64,000 nucleotides of DNA, taken from assembly GCA_964250755.1 (NCBI GenBank), contig CAXUHB010000013.1, forward strand, positions 36,505 through 100,504. The letters are read 5' to 3'. This stretch comes from DASWOJ01 sp964250755. GTDB lineage: Bacteria > Pseudomonadota > Alphaproteobacteria > Acetobacterales > Acetobacteraceae. A program made the translations under genes and the position numbers. The notes beneath the pieces are model-generated. The model did no database searches. It was not told where the DNA came from and saw nothing but the letters and a program-made list of their open reading frames with translations. Shown piece by piece: positions 32,681-41,047 of the stretch (positions are counted from its first letter, which is position 1; the number at the start of each line of letters is the position of its first letter).

Positions 32681-33360
32681 GCTCTCTCCAGGATGCGCGG
32701 GCCTGCTGCCGTGCCGGCGATGACGCGGGTAGCCATTCCAATGAACAGCCCGGTCTCCACCACGCCCACCAGCGCCTTCAGGCGCGCGTGCAGCGCCGCT
32801 GGGTCGGGGATGCCGTCGGGGAAGGCGCAGTCGGCGATCAGGTTGCCGCCATCAGTGCGGTAGGGGGCGGCGCCGCCCCGCAGCACGGCGTCCGCCCCAG
32901 CATCCCGCAGGTGCCGCAGCGTCGCCTCGTGCCCAAAGGCCACGATCTCGACCGGCAGGCGCACGCCCAGCCCGAGCGCCCGCATCAGCTTGCCCTCATC
33001 CACGATCACGGTCATGCGCCGGCTGGCGGCGGCCACGATCTTCTCCCGCAGCAGCGCCCCACCCAGCCCCTTGATGAGGTCCAGCGTGCCGGTATGCACC
33101 TCGTCCGCGCCATCTATCGTCAAATCTATGCTGTCGTAAGCATCGAAGCCCGCCAGAGGGATGCCCAGCGCCGCCGCCTGCGCCGCCGTGCGCTCCGAGG
33201 TGGGGATGCCCACGATCCGCAGCCCGTCCTGCACCCGCGCACCCAGCAGATCCACGGCGATGGCCGCAGTGCTCCCCGTGCCCAAACCCAGCACCATGCC
33301 GTCCTGCACCTCTGCCACCGCGGCCTCCGCCGCCTGCCGCTTCAACGCCGCCTGATCCAT
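32677..33360 (-). CDS. rpiA: Ribose-5-phosphate isomerase A
   Basis: Interconverts ribose-5-phosphate and ribulose-5-phosphate, 227 aa. Conserved segments are LGLGTGSTAAIAVDLL, GIPTSERTAAQA, LTIDGADEV, IKGLGGALLREK and VIVDEGKLM. The ATG at 33360 shares one base with the gntK stop (TGATG); the longer upstream frame only shadows gntK. It is part of the compact pentose phosphate operon. Confidence 0.96.
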   Translation of the reverse strand: MDQAALKRQAAEAAVAEVQDGMVLGLGTGSTAAIAVDLLGARVQDGLRIVGIPTSERTAAQAAALGIPLAGFDAYDSIDLTIDGADEVHTGTLDLIKGLGGALLREKIVAAASRRMTVIVDEGKLMRALGLGVRLPVEIVAFGHEATLRHLRDAGADAVLRGGAAPYRTDGGNLIADCAFPDGIPDPAALHARLKALVGVVETGLFIGMATRVIAGTAAGPRILERA

Positions 33361-33887
33361 CACGCCAGCCCCAGCCGGGCCACCACGTCCTGCACGACCT
33401 CCTGCGGACGCGGCTCCACCGAGGCTATAAGGGGGTTTTCGTCCGGCCCCGGCTCTTCCAGCACCGCAAACTGGCTGTCCAGCAGCCCCGGCGGCATGAA
33501 GTGCCCCTGCCGCGCCGCCTGCCGCTGCCCGATCAGCGCTTTGCTGCCCTGCAGATACACCAGCCGGACATCCCACCGGTCCCCAACGAGGATGTCCCGG
33601 TAGGCTCGCCGCAAGGCCGAGCACGCCAGCACCCCATGCCGCCCGCCGCCCCGCGTCGCGTCAATCCAGGTTGCCATGCTGCGCAGCCAGGGCCAGCGGT
33701 CCTCGTCCGTCAACGGCGTGCCGCCGTGCATCTTGGCCACGTTGGCGGGCGGATGAAAATCGTCCCCGTCCTCGAACTCCCACCCCAGCCGCCCCGCCAG
33801 CAGCGCCGCGATGGTGGTCTTGCCCGAGCCGGACACCCCCATCACAACCAGCACGGCAGGCTTGGGGGCGCTTGCGTCCGTCATCAT
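33360..33887 (-). CDS. gntK: Gluconokinase
   Basis: ATP-dependent phosphorylation of gluconate to 6-phosphogluconate, 175 aa. The Walker A is VMGVSGSGKTTIAALLA; DGDDFHPPANVAKMHGGTPLTDEDRWPWL is the gluconate kinase signature, and ALRRAYRDILVG follows. It supplies Gnd in the same operon with substrate from gluconate, a typical feature of bacteria that oxidise sugars in the periplasm. The stop and the rpiA start overlap by one base. Confidence 0.96.
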   Translation of the reverse strand: MMTDASAPKPAVLVVMGVSGSGKTTIAALLAGRLGWEFEDGDDFHPPANVAKMHGGTPLTDEDRWPWLRSMATWIDATRGGGRHGVLACSALRRAYRDILVGDRWDVRLVYLQGSKALIGQRQAARQGHFMPPGLLDSQFAVLEEPGPDENPLIASVEPRPQEVVQDVVARLGLA

Positions 33888-33918
33888 CTATCCCAGGCCA
33901 AGGCGGCCAGCGGCCACC

Positions 33919-34626
33919 CTACCCTGCCGCGGCCTGGTCTGTGAACCAGTGCAACTCGCCCGTGGGATGGTAGGCGGCAGCAGGCAGCGCCGGGTCGCCC
34001 GCGCGCACCCGCGCCAGCACGTCCCGCTTGTCCGCCCCGGCCACCAGGAAAGCGGCGTGCCGGCAGCTCTCCAGCACGGGATAAGTCAGGGTGATGCGAG
34101 TCGGCTCGCCCGCCGGGGTCACCGCCGCCGCCCAAGCCTCACGCTCCTGCAGCACGGGCGTATCCGGGAACAGCGACGCCGTGTGCCCGTTCGTCCCCAA
34201 CCCCATCAGCACCACGTCGAACAACGGCCGTCCATCCTGCAAGGTGCTGGCGCCGTAGTAACGCTGCAGCTCCGCCTCGTACAGGCCCGCCGCGTCCTCC
34301 GCCGTCATGCCCTCGGTCTGCATGGGATGCACGTTGTCCGGCGGAATGGCGACGTGCGCCAGCAACGCCTCCCGCACCATGCCGAAGTTGCTCTTGCCGT
34401 CCGAGTGCGGCACGAACCGCTCGTCGCCCCAGAACAGGTGGACCCGGTCCCACGGCACCGCCGCCGACATCTCCGGCCGGGCCAGCAGCTCATACATCGC
34501 CTTGGGCGTGGATCCGCCTGACAGCGCCACCGACACCCGGCCCGACAAGCCGCTCAACGTGTCCGCCAGCCACCCCGCCGCGTAGGCGGCCAGGGCGCCG
34601 GCATCAGGCCGGACCACCTCTGTCAT
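33919..34626 (-). CDS. pgl: 6-Phosphogluconolactonase
   Basis: Hydrolyses 6-phosphogluconolactone made by Zwf, 235 aa. The family pattern is clear: VSVALSGGSTPKAMYELLA, WDRVHLFWGDERFVPHSDGKSNFGM, MGLGTNGHTASLFPDTP, and LVAGADKRDVLARV. The ATG overlaps the HAD gene stop by four bases. Confidence 0.95.
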   Translation of the reverse strand: MTEVVRPDAGALAAYAAGWLADTLSGLSGRVSVALSGGSTPKAMYELLARPEMSAAVPWDRVHLFWGDERFVPHSDGKSNFGMVREALLAHVAIPPDNVHPMQTEGMTAEDAAGLYEAELQRYYGASTLQDGRPLFDVVLMGLGTNGHTASLFPDTPVLQEREAWAAAVTPAGEPTRITLTYPVLESCRHAAFLVAGADKRDVLARVRAGDPALPAAAYHPTGELHWFTDQAAAG

Positions 34627-35435
34627 GCCGCGGCCCGCGGCAGGATGATCTGGTCCACCGCCTGCGCCCAGCCGTCTCCGTCATTGCGCCCCGTCACGGC
34701 AGCGGCGCGCGCCTGCACCTCCGGGCTGGCGTTGCCCATCGCCACCGCAAAGCCGGCCACCGCGAACATTGGCACGTCGTTCTCCATGTCACCGATCACC
34801 GCAACCTCCGCCAACTCGACGCCCAGGTACATCGCCAGCGCCCGGACCGCGTTGCCCTTGTTGGCGTCGGGATGGGTCACGTCCAGGTAGTACTGCTGCG
34901 ACCGGTGGGCGGCGGCAGCGCCGTTCAGCAAGTCCTGCAGCTCCGCCTCCACCGCCGCCAGCTTGGCATAGTCGTCGCTCACGCCGACGATCTTGCCGGC
35001 CTGGCCGGCATACGGCAGCAAGTCCGGCACCACGCGCTCATTGAAGCGCACCGTCCGCCGCTCCAGCTCGATGCGCGGCCCCTGCGGGTTGGTCAGCAGC
35101 CACTCGTCGGCCGTGAACAGCCACGCGTCCACGCCGCGCTGGGCGAAGAAATGCAGCGCCAGCCGCACCGCGATCTCCGGAACCACCTGCTGGCTGATCA
35201 CGACGCCATCCGGTTCCAGCAATGTCCCGCCATTGAACCCGGCCAACGGCGCCGTGAGGTGCAGCGCCTCCGCGATCCACGACATGCCCCGCGGCGGGCG
35301 GGCGCTGACAATGGCCAGGGCAATGCCGGACGCCTGCACCCGGGCCGCAGCGGCGATGGTGCTTGGAGCCAGCGATTTATCAGGCTGCACCAAGGTGCCG
35401 TCCACGTCGGAAACCAGCAAGCGGATGGGGGTCAT
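34623..35435 (-). CDS. Cof-type HAD-IIB phosphatase
   Basis: A 270-aa haloacid-dehalogenase phosphatase. Motif I is LLVSDVDGTLVQPD near residue 7, motif II is the IVSARPPRG region, the C-terminal lysine is in HPDANKGNAVRAL, and motif III/IV is VAVIGDMENDVPMF. It probably dephosphorylates a sugar phosphate and may prevent accumulation of intermediates in this operon. The start at 35435 follows a GGGAGAAGG that belongs to the neighbouring repeat, so the repeat seems to supply its ribosome binding site. Confidence 0.92.
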   Translation of the reverse strand: MTPIRLLVSDVDGTLVQPDKSLAPSTIAAAARVQASGIALAIVSARPPRGMSWIAEALHLTAPLAGFNGGTLLEPDGVVISQQVVPEIAVRLALHFFAQRGVDAWLFTADEWLLTNPQGPRIELERRTVRFNERVVPDLLPYAGQAGKIVGVSDDYAKLAAVEAELQDLLNGAAAAHRSQQYYLDVTHPDANKGNAVRALAMYLGVELAEVAVIGDMENDVPMFAVAGFAVAMGNASPEVQARAAAVTGRNDGDGWAQAVDQIILPRAAA

Positions 35436-35438
35436 GTG

Positions 35439-35592
35439 CCTTCTCCCTCTCCCTTCGGGAGAGGGCCGGGGTAAGGGAGGCCACACGGACGAGAATTGCC
35501 AGCTTCAAGGGCTATATCTCGCTGCAACGGCCAAGCTTCGCGCGGGCGGCTTCCCTCACCCCGCCCCTCTCCCGGAGGGAGAGGGAGAAGCA
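35439..35592. repeat. Inverted pair of CTCTCC/GAGAGGG repeats
   Basis: Copies at 35439-35480 (TTCTCCCTCTCCC...GAGAGGGCCGGGGTAAGGG) and 35550-35592 (TTCCCTCACCCCGCCCCTCTCC...GAGGGAGAAG) enclose ~70 bases. The pair sits inside the pentose phosphate operon, between zwf and the HAD gene, where it could modulate read-through or mRNA stability. Confidence 0.8.
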
Positions 35593-35601
35593 CCGTCCCC
35601 A

Positions 35602-37140
35602 TCACCCGCCATCCAGCGTCAGCCAGTGCCGCCCATCCCGTGCCAGCAACTGCTCCGCCGCGTCCGGCCCAGCGGACCCCGCGGCATAGGGCCGCACCGG
35701 GATGCCCCCGGCCGCCGCCGCATCCAGCACCGGCTGCACCGCCGCCCATCCCGCGTCCACCTGGTCCGCCCGCTGATACAGCGTGGCATCCCCGATCATC
35801 ACGTCGTACAGCAGCGTCTCGTATCCCGTGCTGCTCGGCAGCTTGAACCAGTCGGTGTAGCGGAAGTCCATCGCAACCCCCCCAAGCTCCATCACCGGCC
35901 CAGGCTTCTTTGCCGACATGTTGAGCGTGATCCCCTCGCTGGGCTGGATGTGCAGCACCATCACGTTGGGCGTCAGCCTCTCCACCGGCGTGTTGCGGAA
36001 CAGCGCATAGGGCGCCTGCTTGAAGTGGACCGCAATTTCCGTCCGCCGCGTCGTCATGCGCTTGCCCGTGCGCACGTAGAACGGCACCCCCGCCCAGCGC
36101 CAGTTGTCCACCTTAAGCCGCAGCGCGACATAGGTTTCTGTGCCGCTGTCCGGCGCGACGTTCGGCTCCTCCCGGTAGCCCGGCACGTCCTTGCCCTTCA
36201 TGGCGCCCGCCGCATACTGCCCTCGCACCACGTCCCGGGCCGCCCGCACCGCGTCGAACGGCTTTATGGCCTGCAGCACCTTCGCCTTCTCTGCCCGCAC
36301 CGCGTCGGCCTCGAAACTGTTGGGCGGTTCCATCGCCACGACCGCCAGGAGCTGGAACATGTGGTTCGGCACCATGTCCCGCAGCGCACCCGTCGGCTCG
36401 TAGAAGCTGCCGCGCGCTTCCACGCCCACCGTCTCGGCCGCCGTGATCTGCACATGGTCAATGTGGTCGCGGTTCCACAGCGGCTCGAACATGCCGTTGC
36501 CAAAGCGGAAGGCCATGATGTTTTGGACGGTCTCCTTGCCCAGGAAGTGGTCTATCCGGAAAACCTGCGTTTCCTGCACCTTGCTCAGGATCAGCGCGTT
36601 CAGCGCCTTGGCGCTGTCCAGGTCGTGCCCGAACGGCTTTTCCACCACCACCCGGCGGAACGCGCCATCCGCCTCCTCCATCAGCCCACCATCCGCCAGG
36701 TGCTCGATCACCGGCCCGAAGAAGCGCGCCGCCACCGCCAGGTAGAACACGCAGTTCCCCTGCAGGCGGCCCTTTAGCGCTTCGTATAGCGCCGGCTCCG
36801 TGAAGTCTCCGGTCTGGTAGTGCAGCCGCTCCCTTATCCAGCCCCACGCCCAATCATCCAGTCCGGACGGCGAGAACTCGCCGCCTTTCTCGGCCACAAA
36901 GCCCTGCATGGCCTCCGTCAGCTTGGCCTGGTATGCGCCGTCGTCGCTCTCGTTGTGATCCACCCCGATCACCTGGAAGCGATCGTCCAGCAGCCCTGCC
37001 AGCTTGAGGTTGTACAACGAGGGCATCAGCAGCCGCTTGGTCAGGTCCCCGGCGGCGCCGAAGATGACCAGGGTGGCCGGCGGCGCCGGGTCGGCGTGCG
37101 CCAGACCCTCGGCCCCGGACATGCGCGCGGTCACGTCCAC
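35602..37140 (-). CDS. zwf: Glucose-6-phosphate 1-dehydrogenase
   Basis: Oxidises glucose-6-phosphate to 6-phosphogluconolactone with NAD(P)+, 512 aa. The nucleotide-binding GAAGDLTKRLLMPSLYNL is near residue 28 and the active-site motif RIDHFLGKETVQNIM near residue 200; ETVGVEARGSFYEPTGALRDMVPNH is conserved. It is four bases downstream of gnd in the same operon. Confidence 0.97.
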   Translation of the reverse strand: MDVTARMSGAEGLAHADPAPPATLVIFGAAGDLTKRLLMPSLYNLKLAGLLDDRFQVIGVDHNESDDGAYQAKLTEAMQGFVAEKGGEFSPSGLDDWAWGWIRERLHYQTGDFTEPALYEALKGRLQGNCVFYLAVAARFFGPVIEHLADGGLMEEADGAFRRVVVEKPFGHDLDSAKALNALILSKVQETQVFRIDHFLGKETVQNIMAFRFGNGMFEPLWNRDHIDHVQITAAETVGVEARGSFYEPTGALRDMVPNHMFQLLAVVAMEPPNSFEADAVRAEKAKVLQAIKPFDAVRAARDVVRGQYAAGAMKGKDVPGYREEPNVAPDSGTETYVALRLKVDNWRWAGVPFYVRTGKRMTTRRTEIAVHFKQAPYALFRNTPVERLTPNVMVLHIQPSEGITLNMSAKKPGPVMELGGVAMDFRYTDWFKLPSSTGYETLLYDVMIGDATLYQRADQVDAGWAAVQPVLDAAAAGGIPVRPYAAGSAGPDAAEQLLARDGRHWLTLDGG

Positions 37141-37143
37141 GGG

Positions 37144-38190
37144 TCAGACCTCCCGCTCGTGTTCCTGCACCTTCAGCTCCTCCGGCTTCGGCAGCGGCTG
37201 CGGAATGATCGTCGGATGTCCTGCCTCCACGTGCCCGCCGAAGCCCGCGCGCATCGCCGACAGCATCTTGTTGGCAAATGAATGGTGCCGCCGGCTCTCG
37301 AACCGTGCGAACAGGCTGGCCGTGATCACCGGCGCGGGCACCGCCTCCTCGACGGCGGCCTCGATGGTCCAGCGCCCCTCGCCGCTGTCCTCGACCTCGC
37401 CCTGGTAGGCCGCGAGGTCGCCGTCCTTCGCCAGCGCTATGCTCGTCAGGTCCAGCAGCCACGAGCTGATGACGCTGCCCCGCCGCCAGGTCTCCGCCAC
37501 CTCGGCTGTGTTGATCGTGAACCGCTCGTGCTCCGGCAGGTCCTCGCTCATCTTGTTGCGCAGGATGTCGAACCCCTCCGCATACGCCTGCATGATCCCG
37601 TATTCGATGCCGTTGTGGACCATCTTCACGAAGTGCCCGGCCCCTGCTGGCCCCGCGTGTATGTAGCCCTGCTCCGACCGGGGATCATGCCCGTTCCGTC
37701 CCGGCGTTTTCTCGATCGTGCCGATCCCTGGTGCCAGGGTCGCGAAGATCGGGTCCAGCCGGTCCACCGCCGCCGTCTCGCCGCCGATCATCATGCAGTA
37801 GCCGCGCTCGATGCCCCAAATCCCGCCGGACGTGCCGACGTCCACATAGACGATGCCTTTCTCCCGCAGGGTTGCGGCCCGGCGGATGTCGTCCTTGTAG
37901 TAGGTGTTGCCGCCGTCAATGATGGTATCTCCCGGCGCCATCAGGTCCGCCAGTTCGGACACCGTGCTCTCCGTGATCTTGCCGGCGGGCAGCATGACCC
38001 ACACCGCCCGCGGCGGCGCCAGCTTGGCCACCATGTCCGCAAGCCCGGTGCTGGGCTGCGCGCCCTTGTCCGCCAGCCCATGCACCACGGCCTCGTTCCG
38101 GTCATACACCACTGTCTTGTGCCCGGCCCGCATCAGCCGCTGGCTGATGTTGCCGCCCATGCGGCCGAGGCCGACGATCCCAAGTTCCAT
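37144..38190 (-). CDS. gnd: 6-Phosphogluconate dehydrogenase, short form
   Basis: Decarboxylating dehydrogenase giving ribulose-5-phosphate, 348 aa. It has ELGIVGLGRMGGNISQRLMRAGH at the N-terminus, the DVGTSGGIWG loop and the catalytic lysine region GHFVKMVHNGIEYGIMQAYAEG. The length is that of the short YqeC/GndA class, about 120 residues shorter than the E. coli enzyme; such enzymes often prefer NAD+. It lies between tal-pgi and zwf. Confidence 0.96.
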   Translation of the reverse strand: MELGIVGLGRMGGNISQRLMRAGHKTVVYDRNEAVVHGLADKGAQPSTGLADMVAKLAPPRAVWVMLPAGKITESTVSELADLMAPGDTIIDGGNTYYKDDIRRAATLREKGIVYVDVGTSGGIWGIERGYCMMIGGETAAVDRLDPIFATLAPGIGTIEKTPGRNGHDPRSEQGYIHAGPAGAGHFVKMVHNGIEYGIMQAYAEGFDILRNKMSEDLPEHERFTINTAEVAETWRRGSVISSWLLDLTSIALAKDGDLAAYQGEVEDSGEGRWTIEAAVEEAVPAPVITASLFARFESRRHHSFANKMLSAMRAGFGGHVEAGHPTIIPQPLPKPEELKVQEHEREV

Positions 38191-38203
38191 GCCTGCCGCC
38201 CTC

Positions 38204-41047
38204 TTACGCCGTTGCCGCTTCGATTGCCTGGGCCAGCCGCGCCAGCCCTGCCCCCACGTCTGCCCCCAGATGCACCCGCAACGCCCGCCGGCCCCGCTCC
38301 GCCAGCACGTCGAAGTCGCCGCGCGCCTGCGCCGCCTTCACCACGCCGAAGCTGAACTTCTCCCCGGGCACGGCCAGGTCCTGCGCGTCGTCGCAGGTGA
38401 TCTGCAGGAACACGCCGCTGTTCGGCCCGCCCTTGTAGGTCTGTCCCGTGGAGTGCAGGAACCGCGGCCCGAAGCCGACGCAGGTCGCCACCCGCTTCGC
38501 ATCGCGGATGCGCGCCCGCATGGCCGTCAGCGCCTCGGTGTTGGCCGGGGTGCGGTCCACATACGCCAGCAGCGCCACGTAGTCGCCTGGGCCGGCCCGG
38601 TTCAGGTGCGCCCTTATAACGCCGTCCAGCGTCTCCTCGTGCAGCGCAGCCTGGTCGCGCTCGTCCGTGAACAGCTTGATGCCCTCCTTCATCAGGAATG
38701 GCGTCTCGTCCGGCAGCTTGCCCGACTGCGCGTAGGCGTCGGTCAGCTTGCGGGTCTCGATCTTGCTGGCCTCCACGTCCGGCTGGTCGAATGGGTTGAT
38801 GCCGATGACCGATCCCGCCACCGCGGTCGCCATCTCCCACAGGAAGAACACCTGTCCCATCTGCGCCGTGCTGTGCAGCACCACCCGCACGACTGGCTGC
38901 CCGGCGGCTTCAAGCGCCGCGATGGCCGCGTCCTGCGCCGGGTCAGCGTCACCAGCCAAGGTCAGGTAAGCGAACACCCGGTCGCTGCCGTAAACGGACG
39001 GGGCACCCAAAGGCTCCGCGTCCACAGGCACGATGCCATGGCCGCCCTTGCCCGTGCTTTCCGCCAGCAACTGCTCCAGCCACGCGCCAACGTCCCGTAT
39101 GGCTGGGCTGGCAACCACCGTCACCTTGTCACGCCCCGCCTTGCACGCCGCGCCAAGGATGCAGCCGAGCTGCACGCCGGGGTTCTGGTCCGGCGGCGTC
39201 CCGGCAGCGCACGACCGCACCATCTTGCTAGTCGCTTGCACGAAGGCGTGCAGGTCCAGTCCCATCGCCGCCGCCGGCACCATGCCGAAGTTGGACAGCA
39301 CGGAGTAGCGCCCGCCGATGCCGGGATCGCCCATGAACACCGTGCGGAACCCGTCCCGCTTCGCCATCGCCTCGGTCTTCGAGCCGGGGTCGGTCACCGC
39401 CACGAAGTGCTGCCCGGCCTTGTCCGCGCCAACCGCCGCCGTCATGCGCTCCCAGAACAGCGCCTTGAAGATGTTCGGCTCCAGGGTGCTGCCAGACTTG
39501 GAACTCACGATGCACAGCGTCCGCGCCAGGTCCACCCGGGCCGCCAGCGCCTCGATCTGCGCGGGGTCGGTGCTGTCCAGGATCAGCAGTTGGGGAAAGC
39601 CGGGCTGCCGCCCGAACGTCTCCGCAAGCACCTCCGGCCCCAGGCTGGACCCGCCCATGCCGAGCAGCAGGACATGCTGGAATCCATCGGCCTTCACCGC
39701 ATCCTGGAACGCCTGCAGCGCCGGCAGCTCCGTCATCATCGCGTCCACGACATGCAGCCAGGCCAGCCACCGCGCCTCGTCCCCTCCCGTCCACACCTTG
39801 GCGTGCCCGGCCCACAGGTCCCGCAACTTGCCGGACTTGCGCCAGTCTTCCCGGGCCGCCTGCACTGCCCCGTCCAACTCCGCTGGCAGCTTGGCCGACA
39901 TCTGCACGAGGGCGTCGCCCAGCATCGCCGCCCGCTTGGCGGCGACCGATCCGAGCAGCTTGTCCGCCGCTTCCGCGAACAGGTCCACGCCGTCCTGCAC
40001 CAGCTTCTCGGTCACGCCCTGCAGATCCAGCCCGTGTTTCTCCGCGGCGTCCAACACTGCCCGTGCGTCCTCGACCCCCTCCGTCAAGCTGGCCCGGGGA
40101 TGCCCGTGGTCGCGGAAGGCGTCCATCGTCGCGGGCGGTATAGTGTTGACGGTGTCGCGTCCGATCAGCTCCTCGACATACAGCACGTCGCTGTAGGCCT
40201 TGTCCTTCACGCCCGTGCTGGCCCACAGCAGCCGCTGCGGCAGCGCCCCTGCGGTGGACAGCTTCTGCCACCGGGGCGATCCCACCAGGGCCAGGTAGGT
40301 CTGGTAGGCCACCTTGGCGTTTGCAATGGCGATCTTGCCGCGCAACGGCTTCAGGTCCGCCTCGCCCTTCGTCACCCGCTCGTCAATCTTCTTGTCCATG
40401 ACGGCGTCAATGCGGCTGACAAAGAAGCTGGCGACGCTGCTGATGCCGGCCACGCTCTCTCCCCGCGCCATCCGGTCCTCCAGCCCGGCGATGAACGCCT
40501 CCGCGACGGCCTCGTATGCCTTCTGCGAGAACAGCAGCGTGACGTTGATGTTCAGCCCGTCGCCGATCAGGGTGCGTATGGCGGCGGTGCCCTTGTCGGT
40601 GCCGGGCACCTTGACCATCAAGTTCGGGCGGTCCACCGCGGCCCACAGCTTGCGCGCCTCCGCCACGGTCTCGTCGGTGTAGAGCGCCAGGTAGGGCGAC
40701 ACCTCCAGGCTGACGTAGCCGTCCACCTTGCCCGTCGCATCCCACACCGGGCGCATCACGTCGCAGGCGTGCTGGATGTCCTCGATCGCCAGCGCCTCGT
40801 AAATGTCCTGCGCGTCGTGGTCGCCGCGCTCGGCCAACTGCTTGAAACCGTCGTCGTAGTCGGTTCCCTCTCCCATCGCCTTCTGGAAGATGCTGGGGTT
40901 GGACGTGACGCCCTTCAGGCCATCGCGTTCGATCAGCGCCTGTAGCTTGCCCTGCGCCGTGAAGCTGCGCTGGATGAAGTCCAGCCACGGCGATTGCCCG
41001 AAAGCCTCAAGCTGCTTGAGCGAGTTCTGGACCGGCATGTCGTTCAT
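38204..41047 (-). CDS. tal-pgi: Bifunctional transaldolase / phosphoglucose isomerase
   Basis: A 947-aa fusion. Residues ~1-360 are a transaldolase (LKGVTSNPSIFQKAM, Schiff-base lysine in LMVKVPGTDKGTAAI, FVSRIDAVMDK). Residues ~400-947 are a phosphoglucose isomerase (LGMGGSSLGPEVLAETFG, VSSKSGSTLEPN). Both act on fructose-6-phosphate, linking the non-oxidative pentose phosphate branch back to glucose-6-phosphate. Such fusions are known in acetic acid bacteria and some other groups. Its ATG overlaps the tkt stop by four bases. Confidence 0.96.
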   Translation of the reverse strand: MNDMPVQNSLKQLEAFGQSPWLDFIQRSFTAQGKLQALIERDGLKGVTSNPSIFQKAMGEGTDYDDGFKQLAERGDHDAQDIYEALAIEDIQHACDVMRPVWDATGKVDGYVSLEVSPYLALYTDETVAEARKLWAAVDRPNLMVKVPGTDKGTAAIRTLIGDGLNINVTLLFSQKAYEAVAEAFIAGLEDRMARGESVAGISSVASFFVSRIDAVMDKKIDERVTKGEADLKPLRGKIAIANAKVAYQTYLALVGSPRWQKLSTAGALPQRLLWASTGVKDKAYSDVLYVEELIGRDTVNTIPPATMDAFRDHGHPRASLTEGVEDARAVLDAAEKHGLDLQGVTEKLVQDGVDLFAEAADKLLGSVAAKRAAMLGDALVQMSAKLPAELDGAVQAAREDWRKSGKLRDLWAGHAKVWTGGDEARWLAWLHVVDAMMTELPALQAFQDAVKADGFQHVLLLGMGGSSLGPEVLAETFGRQPGFPQLLILDSTDPAQIEALAARVDLARTLCIVSSKSGSTLEPNIFKALFWERMTAAVGADKAGQHFVAVTDPGSKTEAMAKRDGFRTVFMGDPGIGGRYSVLSNFGMVPAAAMGLDLHAFVQATSKMVRSCAAGTPPDQNPGVQLGCILGAACKAGRDKVTVVASPAIRDVGAWLEQLLAESTGKGGHGIVPVDAEPLGAPSVYGSDRVFAYLTLAGDADPAQDAAIAALEAAGQPVVRVVLHSTAQMGQVFFLWEMATAVAGSVIGINPFDQPDVEASKIETRKLTDAYAQSGKLPDETPFLMKEGIKLFTDERDQAALHEETLDGVIRAHLNRAGPGDYVALLAYVDRTPANTEALTAMRARIRDAKRVATCVGFGPRFLHSTGQTYKGGPNSGVFLQITCDDAQDLAVPGEKFSFGVVKAAQARGDFDVLAERGRRALRVHLGADVGAGLARLAQAIEAATA

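Noticed and set aside
37904..40945. 1013-codon open frame on the plus strand
   Set aside because: It lies wholly antisense to gnd and tal-pgi, and its Arg/His/Gln-rich translation is typical of the complement of G+C-rich genes.
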